Below, in pieces: positions 9,134 through 16,684 of a DNA stretch of 33,435 nucleotides (the first letter of the stretch is position 1; each line of letters opens with the position of its first letter). Source of the stretch: Clostridiales bacterium (GTDB lineage Bacteria; Bacillota; Clostridia; Christensenellales; CAG-314); contig JAFLVL010000009.1 in assembly GCA_022508325.1 (NCBI GenBank), positions 1 through 33,435 of the forward strand. The letters are read 5' to 3'. A program made the translations under genes and the position numbers. The notes below the pieces were generated by a model. The model was not told where the DNA came from, ran no database searches, and saw only the letters and a program-made list of their open reading frames with translations.

Positions 9134-9937
9134 CTATTTCAGTTCCTTCAGCGCGAGCTCATATTGCTCGTCATTAACGTTTGTGCTGTGTACGCCAATG
9201 CCCATGGTCTCGTAGAAGCTAACGCCCTTGCCCTTGACGGTATCGAGCACTATACAGCTAGGTTGTTTTTTCTGCTTTTTGGCGAATTTGATAGCCGCGT
9301 CGATTGCCTTGTGGTCGTGTCCGTCTACGCGTTGCGTAACGAATCCGAAAGCGTCAAACTTGGCTTCGATGTCTTCAATGTCAATTACGTCCTTGGTCAG
9401 TCCGTCAATCTGCATTTTGTTGCTGTCGACGAATACGATTATGTTATTGAGGTGCTTGCTACCCGCAAACATTGCGCCTTCCCAGTTCTGCCCCTCTTGC
9501 AGTTCGCCGTCGCCTGTGATGACGTATACGTGACCGTCGAGCCCCTTTGCCTTGTTGGCGAGCGCAAGTCCGCACGCGCAGGAAAGTCCCTGTCCGAGAC
9601 TGCCCGCAGTCATGTCTACGCCGGGTGTCAGGTTGATATTCACGTGTGAGGGCAAACGAGTGCCGAGCTTGTTCAACGTGTCAAGCCATTCCAGCGGGAA
9701 GAAGCCCTTGAGCGCCAACGTCGCGTAAAGCGCGGGGCCTGCGTGGCCTTTGCTAAGCACGAGCTTGTCACGGTCCTCTTTTCTCGGGTCTGCGGGGTCT
9801 ACGTTCATGTGCTTCTCGTAAAGCACGGCAAGCAAATCGACGATAGACAGACTGCCACCGACGTGTCCCGAACCTTGCGAATGTAGACATCTAAGCGTTT
9901 CGCGCCTGATTTCTTTGCTGAATTTTTCCAATTTCAT
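9134..9937 (-). CDS. Transketolase, N-terminal subunit
   Basis: This 267-residue protein is the thiamine-diphosphate-binding half of the split transketolase. The diphosphate motif GDGELQEGQNWEGAMFAGSK is complete, preceded by LSKGHAGPALYATLALKGF and GSLGQGLSCACGLALANK. It needs the product of the next gene to form an active site. GAGGTG lies upstream of the ATG at 9937. A TTGACA box lies farther upstream, but its -10 partner is weak, so I do not list a promoter. Placing transketolase beside glycerol catabolism lets G3P-derived triose phosphates feed pentose synthesis. Confidence 0.95.
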   Translation of the reverse strand: MKLEKFSKEIRRETLRCLHSQGSGHVGGSLSIVDLLAVLYEKHMNVDPADPRKEDRDKLVLSKGHAGPALYATLALKGFFPLEWLDTLNKLGTRLPSHVNINLTPGVDMTAGSLGQGLSCACGLALANKAKGLDGHVYVITGDGELQEGQNWEGAMFAGSKHLNNIIVFVDSNKMQIDGLTKDVIDIEDIEAKFDAFGFVTQRVDGHDHKAIDAAIKFAKKQKKQPSCIVLDTVKGKGVSFYETMGIGVHSTNVNDEQYELALKELK

Positions 9938-9997
9938 ATTTGTTCACCTCTCGGTTTTATTTTTGTTTTTGTATATATCTTTTGTCAAAGACCGATT

Positions 9998-11896
9998 TTA
10001 TTTTAGTAGCTCGCCCAATCGGTCGTGGCAGGTGAAATACACCACCTGCGCGTGCGTAGATAGCTGTTTGAGCAAACGCGTTGCGCGTAAAAAATTGCTC
10101 TCGTCAAAGTTTACGAATGCGTCGTCGATAATTATGAATGGAATGTCGCCGTCGTAAAGCAATTCGGAGAGTGCCACGCGGAAACACAGTAGCGTTATTT
10201 CGCGTATTCCGCGGGAGAACGCGCTCATGTCCCGCGTCTGTCCCTCTTCGCGAATTCTGACGTTGAAGCTTCTGTCTATCACCACTGCGTAATCACTTTG
10301 GGTAATGCCCGACAGTAGCTCACTGCACCGCGATGTCAAACGAGGCAGATAGCTTGACGACAGGTTGTCCTTTGCCTCCGCAAGAAGCCTCGACACGGTG
10401 TCCGCAACCTCATATTCGAACTCCGCCTGTTTTCTCTGCTCCGCCACGTTCAACAGCTCGTCTTGAATGGAGACACTGTCGAACGTAAGCCCCTTTCGCT
10501 CCGTCGTCAGTTGCCCAACTTGCATAGAAAGCGCATTTAACCGCTCTGCTAGGTCGTTTAATGCGCGATTTATATCGTTTAACGCGTTTTCTGTCATTTG
10601 ACTGTCGGCGGACGGAGCTTTCATAACACTTCGTAGCGTGTCGCGCTCGCGTACGTCCTCACCGTACTTCTTGTACGCGTCCCACAGCCGCTGCTTCGCC
10701 GTGTCCAAATCCTCGCCGTCAACGTAAACGTATTTTCTGACAATGCCGAAATACTGCGCCAACAGCTCCTTCTGCTTGTTTTCCGCGTTAGTTGTATTGT
10801 GACGAGATTTACGCCAGAGTAAATAATCTACCACCAAACCAAAGACAGCAACTACGACGCCGCTGACGATCAAGGATATCCCCTCGTTAATGAAGCTTTG
10901 CGATACCACCCCCGTTATGCCGAGAATTGCCGCCACCACGCCGATAATAATGGGGATGGCATACCAAATCAAAGTCCACTTGCTGATTTTTTTTACGAAC
11001 TTTTCCTCTTTGAAATTGGCTAGTTCGTTAGCAATGCTCTCGCACCGCCCAACGTCGCGGTCAAACTCGGGCGGAATTCTGCGTATCTTCTCCTCAAGCT
11101 CGGCAAGGCGTTCTGCCGCGCGCTGTTCCTCGGGTGAAGCTTGACTTGCCGCCACCTCGCGCTGTAATTGCCTTTGCTTGACGGTATACTGTTCCTGTTG
11201 GTTGAGTAGCGTCTGCTTTTCCTGTTCAATCTCGTTAAGCGTATTCTCAATCTCTGCCGCGCGCCGTTCTGCTCGCTCCTCGTCGGCTTGCCTCTGCAAC
11301 AGCTCTCGCCGCTTGCAATCCAGCTCGTAGATTACGCCGCCATTGCCACGTTCGAAACGGTAGTTCTTTTTGTACGCGCGCAGCTTCTCTTGTATTTTGT
11401 CGTAATCATCCGCGCCGTTCTGAATGAGGTTACCAAGACGGTTGTCAAAGTTGTCGTTTGACGATAGCTCTACCGCCTCTTGCGGAAAATACGCCGAACG
11501 GTCGTAGCTGTCGGCAGTCAGACCCAACAAAAATTCCCCGGGCTGCAAGCCGCCTAAATCTATGGGCTTGCCTGTCTTGTCGTTGGTGACAGTCAAGGTT
11601 TCATTCTTCGCCGTTGCGCCGAAAAAGCGTTCAATGCGCAAAGTCTGCCCATCGTGTTCCACCGTCATGCTACCGCCAAATAGACCCGAACTCTGCCAAG
11701 GCGCAAATCGCGACGAGTCCTTCACTCCCCCTGCTGTTTTGTAGGTAAAGCCGTAGAGCATTGCACGAATAAAGCTCGCCATTGTGGTTTTGCCAAAGCC
11801 GTTGACATTCTGAATGACGTTTACGCCGTCTTTTAACGCGAGGTTGACGCCACTAAGCTTGCCGAAGGATTGGGCGTGAATACTGATTATCTTCAT
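9998..11896 (-). CDS. YhaN-like SMC/SbcC-type ATPase with internal transmembrane pair
   Basis: This 632-residue ATPase resembles YhaN/SbcC. The N-terminus has the Walker A site NVNGFGKTT at residues 30-38. The C-terminus has an FSRGIRE signature-like segment and the Walker B segment PFIIIDDAFVNFDE. Between them lie long coiled coils interrupted by two transmembrane helices at about 307-330 and 339-361, where SbcC would have its zinc hook. It is shorter than typical YhaN proteins (over 900 residues), because the coiled coils are short. The start overlaps the stop of the phosphoesterase gene as ATGA, so the two products are probably made together and form a nuclease-ATPase pair. The membrane helices suggest DNA handling at the membrane. 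DNA repair is the likely role, by analogy only. Confidence 0.85.
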   Translation of the reverse strand: MKIISIHAQSFGKLSGVNLALKDGVNVIQNVNGFGKTTMASFIRAMLYGFTYKTAGGVKDSSRFAPWQSSGLFGGSMTVEHDGQTLRIERFFGATAKNETLTVTNDKTGKPIDLGGLQPGEFLLGLTADSYDRSAYFPQEAVELSSNDNFDNRLGNLIQNGADDYDKIQEKLRAYKKNYRFERGNGGVIYELDCKRRELLQRQADEERAERRAAEIENTLNEIEQEKQTLLNQQEQYTVKQRQLQREVAASQASPEEQRAAERLAELEEKIRRIPPEFDRDVGRCESIANELANFKEEKFVKKISKWTLIWYAIPIIIGVVAAILGITGVVSQSFINEGISLIVSGVVVAVFGLVVDYLLWRKSRHNTTNAENKQKELLAQYFGIVRKYVYVDGEDLDTAKQRLWDAYKKYGEDVRERDTLRSVMKAPSADSQMTENALNDINRALNDLAERLNALSMQVGQLTTERKGLTFDSVSIQDELLNVAEQRKQAEFEYEVADTVSRLLAEAKDNLSSSYLPRLTSRCSELLSGITQSDYAVVIDRSFNVRIREEGQTRDMSAFSRGIREITLLCFRVALSELLYDGDIPFIIIDDAFVNFDESNFLRATRLLKQLSTHAQVVYFTCHDRLGELLK

Positions 11897-12930
11897 GCCT
11901 TCACCTCGCCGCTTAAATAAGTCAGTCCCATTTTCAGAACGGCTTCGCGTAGTCGCTCGTCCTCTATTTCGCCAGCCAGCTTGACGAATTCGCCGCGCAA
12001 TGACACCTCTTGAGAAAGCTTGTCGATGTCAATACTCAACACAGTTGCGTCCTTTATGCGCAATGCGAAAAATCTGCCGTCAAGTAGCTCTCTTGCCACC
12101 ATTTCGACGTGCAAATCCTCTCTTGCCTCACCTGTCAGTATAAGGTTCAGATAATTTCGCGGCGAAACCTCTGCTACAGCATTTTGAATTTTATTTTGCA
12201 GAGCAATGTCGCTTGTAACCCCGCTTATGTCTACGGTAACGGTTACAACCTTGCGCACCGCTTGCGTTACAAAATTTATTTTATCTGCATCGGTATCTAT
12301 TTCCACAAAACCGGTCTCTGCCGTCTCGTCAAAGCCACGCGCTTCGAGTACGCCACAGTAACAGCCTTTGACAGAACCGAACTTAAGCGGGCAAAAGGCG
12401 TGTCTGTGCCCCAACGCGACGTATTTGGCGCCACTTTGCGCAATAGATTTTTTGTCAATCAGTCCGTAGGCGGGGTCATCTACGTCGCCGTGCAACACCA
12501 ACACGTTATACGACGTCTTATCAAGCGATAAAGTCGCCCATTCTTCTTGGTCGTTTGTTCCAAGCTCGCGCCCACAGATTACGACGTTGCCGTGCTTATA
12601 TTTCGTCCAACTGTCGTCGAAAAAGTTGATTTCGGGGCAAAGTTTACGCAATTTTTCGTAAGCTTGAGCCCCACCGTGATTACCGCGCAAGACGAACCAA
12701 CTCGCTTTGCCACTCTTTACAATATCTGCAACGCTTCTGATCGTCTGCTCGGTGGTAAATTTCTCGTCAAATAGATCGCCCGCAACTATTATCGCCTCGA
12801 CGCCGTTGTTTGACGCGTACTCGTTTAAGTTTGATAGCGCCGTCAAAAGCTCGTGCCTACGCGTAGTCGAGTTGTTGACGCCCGCAAGCGGCGAATCTAA
12901 ATGTATATCTGCCGTGTGAATAATTTTCAT
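11893..12930 (-). CDS. YhaO/SbcD-like metallophosphoesterase
   Basis: This 345-residue protein is the nuclease-type partner of the downstream ATPase. SbcD/YhaO motifs are visible: HTADIHLDSPL at the N-terminus, VAGDLFDE near residue 48, LRGNHGG near 79, VLHGDVDD and LGHRHAF. GNHGG replaces the usual GNHD/GNHE, so one metal-ligand neighbour is changed. The C-terminal 120 residues form the capping domain. The gene begins eight bases after a TAGAAT box, so its mRNA is probably leaderless. Expected activity is Mn-dependent DNA end processing with the ATPase. Confidence 0.85.
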   Translation of the reverse strand: MKIIHTADIHLDSPLAGVNNSTTRRHELLTALSNLNEYASNNGVEAIIVAGDLFDEKFTTEQTIRSVADIVKSGKASWFVLRGNHGGAQAYEKLRKLCPEINFFDDSWTKYKHGNVVICGRELGTNDQEEWATLSLDKTSYNVLVLHGDVDDPAYGLIDKKSIAQSGAKYVALGHRHAFCPLKFGSVKGCYCGVLEARGFDETAETGFVEIDTDADKINFVTQAVRKVVTVTVDISGVTSDIALQNKIQNAVAEVSPRNYLNLILTGEAREDLHVEMVARELLDGRFFALRIKDATVLSIDIDKLSQEVSLRGEFVKLAGEIEDERLREAVLKMGLTYLSGEVKA

Positions 12931-12938
12931 ACCTTTTT

Positions 12939-12967
12939 ATTCTACCACAGCTTGCTAAAACTTTCAA
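12939..12967 (-). promoter_or_regulatory. Promoter of the YhaO/YhaN-like operon (leaderless arrangement)
   Basis: TTGAAA and TAGAAT are separated by 17 bases on the minus strand. The -10 box ends eight bases before the ATG at 12930, which puts the transcription start within about two bases of the start codon. The AAAAGG upstream of the ATG would then lie outside the mRNA. Confidence 0.55.
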
Positions 12968-13027
12968 TACGTTAATTACTATAAAGATATAAATTGGATT
13001 TATAAGAAATAGTTTCGCGCAAATAAT

Positions 13028-13057
13028 AAAAACCCTATATCATTGCGATACAGGGTT
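13028..13057 (-). terminator. Terminator of the two-small-protein unit
   Basis: On the minus strand AACCCTGTATC and GATATAGGGTT form a stem around a five-base loop, with one mismatch, followed by TTTTATTATT. It lies 50 bases after the stop of the 39-residue gene. It separates this unit from the YhaO/YhaN operon on the same strand. Confidence 0.75.
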
Positions 13058-13105
13058 TAACTAAATATTTCTACAATTAGCAGGGCAATTCCACTAGAGC
13101 AATGG

Positions 13106-13225
13106 TTATTTGCCGATTTGCGAGCAAGCGCGCGTAAGACCTAATGCGAAAAGATATTCCATTTGCTCTTCGAAAACGTCGCATGTGTCTCTTTCTTCGT
13201 TTGTGTAATCTTCATATCTAAGCAT
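13106..13225 (-). CDS. Small acidic protein of 39 residues, paralogue of the neighbouring 37-residue protein
   Basis: This gene is too short for the ORF track, but its signals are strong: AGGAGG eight bases before the ATG, a TAA stop, and a terminator downstream. The product starts MLRYEDYTNEERDTCD and ends ALGLTRACSQIGK. It has nine acidic residues in its first 23 and cysteines at 15 and 34. Its C-terminus matches that of the 37-residue protein upstream (ALG, hydrophobic, three variable residues, hydrophobic/Cys, SQ, Ile/Leu), and both share a [YF]ED.Y motif near the N-terminus. I do not recognise the family. There is no transmembrane segment. A signalling, leader-core (RiPP-like) or regulatory role is possible, but no modifying enzyme lies beside it. 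Confidence 0.72.
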   Translation of the reverse strand: MLRYEDYTNEERDTCDVFEEQMEYLFALGLTRACSQIGK

Positions 13226-13377
13226 TTCGTCTACCTCCTAATTTTTCGAATTGATCTTCAATTTGTTTTTTATTAAATCAGCTTTTCAGCCGGAATTATT
13301 ACTTAAAGTGCAACTCTGTCGCTCTTGCGCTGACAATGCAGCTCCGAAAATTATATTAAGCGACAATTTCCGCACAT

Positions 13378-13426
13378 GAACCTAGTGACTCCACGGCAAT
13401 GGCGAACCTAGTGCCCCTGTGGCAAC
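13378..13426. repeat. Two tandem imperfect 26-base repeats in the small-protein leader region
   Basis: GAACCTAGTG...GGCAA occurs twice in a row, starting at 13378 and 13404, with variable bases between the conserved ends. The pair lies directly after the stop codon of the 37-residue gene and before the 39-residue gene, in the transcribed spacer. It could be a regulator or RNA-binding site. Confidence 0.45.
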
Positions 13427-13428
13427 AG

Positions 13429-13542
13429 TTAAGCGCTAAGTTGGCTCATCATCATAGCAACGCCAAGCGCAGCCAGACAATCGTCCTGCAAACTGTTACT
13501 TTGTTCAACGTTGTCGAATTTGTAATCATCTTCAAAATACAT
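13429..13542 (-). CDS. Small acidic protein of 37 residues, first gene of the two-small-protein unit
   Basis: The ATG at 13542 is preceded by AAGGAGG, and the frame ends in TAA at 13429. The product begins MYFEDDYKFDNVEQ and ends AALGVAMMMSQLSA. It carries seven acidic residues, one lysine and a single cysteine at position 22. The last 13 residues align without gaps to those of the 39-residue protein (ALG[LV]...[CM]SQ[IL]), so the two look like diverged duplicates. The C-terminal half is hydrophobic but too short to span a membrane. A promoter lies about 80 bases upstream, divergent from the AraC-type regulator. I do not recognise the family. Confidence 0.7.
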   Translation of the reverse strand: MYFEDDYKFDNVEQSNSLQDDCLAALGVAMMMSQLSA

Positions 13543-13619
13543 ATTAACTTACCTCCTTCTAATTATTCACAGATTTTTTTGTTTTACACCCATATTATAT
13601 TTGCTTTTTTGCAAAACGT

Positions 13620-13649
13620 ATTATATAATACTGTAAAATACTAACACAA
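13620..13649 (-). promoter_or_regulatory. Promoter of the two-small-protein unit, with a 14-base palindrome
   Basis: On the minus strand TTGTGT and TATAAT are 18 bases apart. The -10 box is embedded in the perfect palindrome GTATTATATAATAC (13618-13631), and ACAGTATT occurs twice between the boxes. The palindrome and repeats could bind a regulator. The leader would be about 70 bases long. Confidence 0.45.
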
Positions 13650-13749
13650 TACTGTCATTTAAGAGAAATTTTGCTTTTTCGCGGCAAAATTATTAAAAAA
13701 TTCACTCCACAATAAGCAAAATTACATAAATTATATAATAGGGAACAAC

Positions 13750-14682
13750 ATGCTGACGGATTTTCACGCAATAAACGAGAAAAATTACAATCAATACAAA
13801 GAAAAGACGGTGCACGGCACGCCCATGTTGCCTTTTGCCAAATACCATACGGAAATTTCCGGACTTTTGCCCTTCTATCCCATTCATTGGCATGAGGAAA
13901 TGGAGATTATCAAGGTACAGAGCGGCAAAGGGGTGTTTTACGTGGACGGTGGCAGGTACGAGGCGGAGGCAGGCGACATAATTATATTGCGCCCATTCGT
14001 CATGCACTCCATCAACCGCCTTGGCGAGAACGATATGACCATAGACGCGATTGTTTTTAATTTGCGACTGCTGGAAACGGAAGGAGCGGACGTTTGCACG
14101 CTGAAATACTTTGCGCCACTGCTGAACGAAAGACACTCGGTGCCCTGTATCGTGCGCTCAAGCGACAGCTGGTACCGTCCGTTTGACGAGAGCACCACAT
14201 CGATATTTTTGTGCAACCCCGACGAGGAGGGCGCTGAGCTGGATATTAAGGCGAATTTGTATTGGATGTTTTACCACATCTACAACAACCGCCTGATAAA
14301 CGCTCAGCCGAATATTGCCGAGGATAAGCGTTGCTATACCGTGAGACGCGCTCTCGAATATATTCGTGCCGAGTACATGAATGAGATAACCATCGAAAAG
14401 ATTGCCAAATATTGCGGTTACAGCGAGTTTTATCTGATGAAGCTGTTCAAACAGCACACGGGAGCCAGCATAGTGGACTACGTGAACAATTACCGTCTGA
14501 CCGTTGCCGGACGGCAACTGCGCGACACAGACGACGATATTGCCACTATCGCCTATCAGGTGGGCTACAACAACGTATCCTACTTCAACCGCCAATTCAA
14601 AAAACAATACGGCATGACCCCGAAAGAATTCCGCTCCTCGCCGGACAGGCGACCGGGTTCGCCTGCGAAGCCTACGGTTTGA
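13750..14682 (+). CDS. AraC-family transcriptional regulator with cupin sensor domain
   Basis: This 310-residue regulator has an N-terminal cupin domain of about 150 residues, with IHWHEEMEII and AGDIIILRPFVMHSI as its conserved strands. A C-terminal AraC double helix-turn-helix of about 100 residues contains IEKIAKYCGYSEFYLMKLFK and IAYQVGYNNVSYFNRQFKK. Such proteins usually sense a sugar or other small ligand. The ATG at 13750 has a weak GGGAA site, and a TATAAT box lies ten bases upstream (13734-13739) without a clear -35 box. It diverges from the two-small-protein unit, so it may control that unit. This is inference from position. No sugar operon lies next to it. Confidence 0.93.
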   Translation: MLTDFHAINEKNYNQYKEKTVHGTPMLPFAKYHTEISGLLPFYPIHWHEEMEIIKVQSGKGVFYVDGGRYEAEAGDIIILRPFVMHSINRLGENDMTIDAIVFNLRLLETEGADVCTLKYFAPLLNERHSVPCIVRSSDSWYRPFDESTTSIFLCNPDEEGAELDIKANLYWMFYHIYNNRLINAQPNIAEDKRCYTVRRALEYIRAEYMNEITIEKIAKYCGYSEFYLMKLFKQHTGASIVDYVNNYRLTVAGRQLRDTDDDIATIAYQVGYNNVSYFNRQFKKQYGMTPKEFRSSPDRRPGSPAKPTV

Positions 14683-14727
14683 TATTATTTACTGCGTACA
14701 CAGAATATTAGCAGCGCTGTATAAATG

Positions 14728-14756
14728 TTGACTATATTATAGATTTGATATATAAT
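14728..14756 (+). promoter_or_regulatory. Promoter upstream of the tRNA-Arg region
   Basis: TTGACT and a perfect TATAAT are separated by 17 bases. The predicted start is near 14763, four bases before a 5' tRNA relic and about 95 bases before the intact tRNA-Arg. The promoter probably once served the broken tRNA and now drives tRNA-Arg. Confidence 0.7.
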
Positions 14757-14766
14757 GTATACGCAA

Positions 14767-14801
14767 GTCTCCATAGTTAAACGGATATAATAAAAAGACT
14801 C
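14767..14801 (+). pseudogene. 5' half of a tRNA, broken at the anticodon loop
   Basis: The stretch GTCTCCATAGTTAAACGG and the bases after it fit a tRNA 5' half. They give a 7-base acceptor strand, TA at positions 8-9, a D stem GTTA/TAAT with a GG-containing loop, and an anticodon strand AAAGA followed by CTC. The complementary TCTTT strand, T arm and 3' acceptor are missing. The reading breaks at the position where an Arg(CCT) anticodon loop would continue. It sits directly behind a strong promoter. The call rests on fold only. Confidence 0.35.
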
Positions 14802-14857
14802 GTTTGCACGTCGCCTTTTTATTGCTTCGTAGAACAAGCCCCCTCTATTAGTACCTT

Positions 14858-14933
14858 GTTCCCGTGGCGCAATGGATAACGCAATCGCCTCCTAAGCGAT
14901 AGATTGGCTGTTCGAACCAGCTCGGGAACGCCA
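14858..14933 (+). tRNA. tRNA-Arg (anticodon CCT)
   Basis: A complete 76-base tRNA with encoded CCA. The acceptor stem is GTTCCCG/CGGGAAC, the D arm GCGCAATGGATAACGC, the anticodon arm ATCGC-CTCCTAA-GCGAT and the T loop TTCGAAC. The loop CTCCTAA gives anticodon CCT, reading AGG codons. A terminator follows immediately, and then the decayed accessory islet. Confidence 0.95.
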
Positions 14934-14934
14934 A

Positions 14935-14968
14935 AAAACGACCGATGAAAAATCGGTCGTTTTTCATT
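14935..14968 (+). terminator. Terminator after tRNA-Arg
   Basis: AAAACGACCGAT and ATCGGTCGTTTT form a perfect 12-base stem with a small A-rich loop, followed by T-rich sequence. It starts two bases after the tRNA CCA end. Confidence 0.88.
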
Positions 14969-15026
14969 TTATAATGATACATACGTCGCTTACAATAAAA
15001 TCTGACCTTCTCTATAAAGATCTGAT

Positions 15027-15063
15027 TGCGCATTTGATTGACGTCGTTGCAAGCGGCAAGAAA
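15027..15063 (+). repeat. Left copy of a direct repeat bracketing the decayed islet
   Basis: The core ATTTGATTGACGTCGTTGCAA recurs at 19140-19172 with T/G at one position and a 4-base gap before a shared CAAGAAA. The Rhs reading frame begins immediately after this copy. The two copies, about 4.1 kb apart in the same orientation, enclose all the broken genes, so they may mark the ends of an insertion. They could also be remnants of two homologous coding tails. Confidence 0.5.
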
Positions 15064-16672
15064 AAATTACGTATGGCCCGTCTAACGGAGTAATAAAACC
15101 GTTTTCAACCAGGACATTCCAATATGACAACTTACACAGAATTACTCGGGAAACCAATAATAGGTTGAGTATCTCGAAAATTTATAGCTACTATTCCGAC
15201 GGACGCTTGAAAAAAATAAGCGGCATAGGGAAGAATAGTGGTACTAAAAACTTCATTTATGATGCAAATGGCAGACTGATTTCGATTAACAGTTCCACCA
15301 CTTATGCTTACGACCATTTCGAAAACCGCATTTCCAAAACAGCAAACGGAGTAACTACTCGCTATACATTCGATATCGGTGGCAGATTGGTAGAAGCAAA
15401 CGGCGCAAAGTACAGCTATAATGCCGACGGAATCAGATACAAAAAGACGCTTGCCAACGGTGAAACTGTAAAAATGTATCTTGACGGCGGTAAGTTACTG
15501 GGCGAAGATAGAAGCGACTGCAAATTGCGCTATTTCTACGACGCAATGGGACTGAAAAGAATACGGAGAATCGAAGGCGACGGTGTGATTGACTACGAAT
15601 GAGTAAAAGACAATCAAGGTAGCATTATTATGCTTACGTCTGCTCATAGCGGTGTCGTATTTGCTCGCCATGAATATGATGCGCTTGGCAATTGCACTAT
15701 TCTTGAAAATATAGACGGCGTTGCAGAAAAGAATCCCTTCCGCTGGAAAGGTTTCTACTTCGACTCTGAAACAGGATTCTATTACGCAAACGGAAGCTAC
15801 TACGATCCTGAAACTGCTTTATACGTTGATGCCGCTCAAGTATCTACTGTAATAGACAATGCACTTTCTCCAAGGCACATTGACAGAAACGGCATGTTGT
15901 GCTACAATCCTCTTGCTCTTGCAGGCAGTCCATTTACCGCATTCCCAACAATGGAAATGGAAGCAGACGAAACGTATGATCCAGGGCAGACTTGGTGGGA
16001 TAATCTGTGGGAGAAATCATGTAACTGGTGGCAAAATATTCCTAAATGGATAAAATTTGGAATCGGCTTAGCAGTAATAGTAGGACTAGCTATTGCTACC
16101 ATAGCAACAGGTGGCGCATCAGGTGTCTTGTGGGGCGCAGTTTGTGCCGGCGCATTGAAAGGTGCTTTGATTGGAGCGACGTCTGGAGCTATTGTTTCCG
16201 GTACGATTGAAGGTTTAGTCTCCCTGAGCAATCATCAAAGATTTTGGGATGGTTTTGCTAACGGCGCAGCAGACAGATTTATGTTTGGTGCGATAACAGG
16301 AGCAATAACAGGTGCGATAGAAGGTGCAAATGGATGGTATAATGCGAAGGCAAGTTATCCTCCAAATAATGGAGCGGTTCCTGGCACCGAGCAAGAAATT
16401 GTATTGCAACCTGGAAAATATTCACGTTATGGAACAATAGGACCCAAAAGCGATTATATAACGGCTGCAGGGGCAAGTCCAAGCCAACTTTCATTGCCGC
16501 CATGGAATGATATAGGGGGTTAATAGAAATAACCGTACTTAAACCCATACCGAATGTTACTCAGTAAGTTGTTGCCCCATGGGTGCCGTGGCACGGTATA
16601 GGAGGGGGCATACAATATTTGTTGCCAGATCCGATTATAGTCTTGAGAGATTTAGGTTACTTAATATTTTAG
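15060..16672 (+). pseudogene. Rhs-repeat protein with C-terminal TNT-type NAD glycohydrolase toxin domain, broken
   Basis: This is the 3' part of a polymorphic-toxin gene. YD repeats (FQYDNLHRITRE, YDANGRLISI, YDHFENRISKT) lead into an Rhs core ending GFYYANGSYYDPETALYVDAA. A glycine/alanine-rich membrane-crossing segment follows, then a TNT toxin domain with VLQPGKYSRYGTIGP, SLPPW and, in another frame, TVLKPIPNVTQ and GIGGGIQYLLP. TNT enzymes hydrolyse NAD+ and kill cells; the Gln of the GGGIQY motif is conserved in the family. Three lesions break it: an in-frame TGA at 15600-15602, a one-base loss in the G run at 16515-16519, and a TAA at 16565-16567. The 5' bulk of a normal Rhs protein is absent. 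The toxin cannot be made whole from this sequence. Confidence 0.85.
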
Positions 16673-16684
16673 GAGAACATTAAT

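Noticed and set aside
8906-9649. Plus-strand ORF of 247 residues
   Set aside because: It lies antisense to both transketolase genes, which are certain. Its composition is that of a shadow frame.
13378-13426. Start of a CRISPR array
   Set aside because: Only two imperfect units 26 bases apart with no spacers and no cas genes in the window.
14982-15101. 39-codon ORF after the tRNA-Arg terminator
   Set aside because: It has no ribosome binding site, and its middle is the direct repeat. I treat it as part of the repeat, not a gene.
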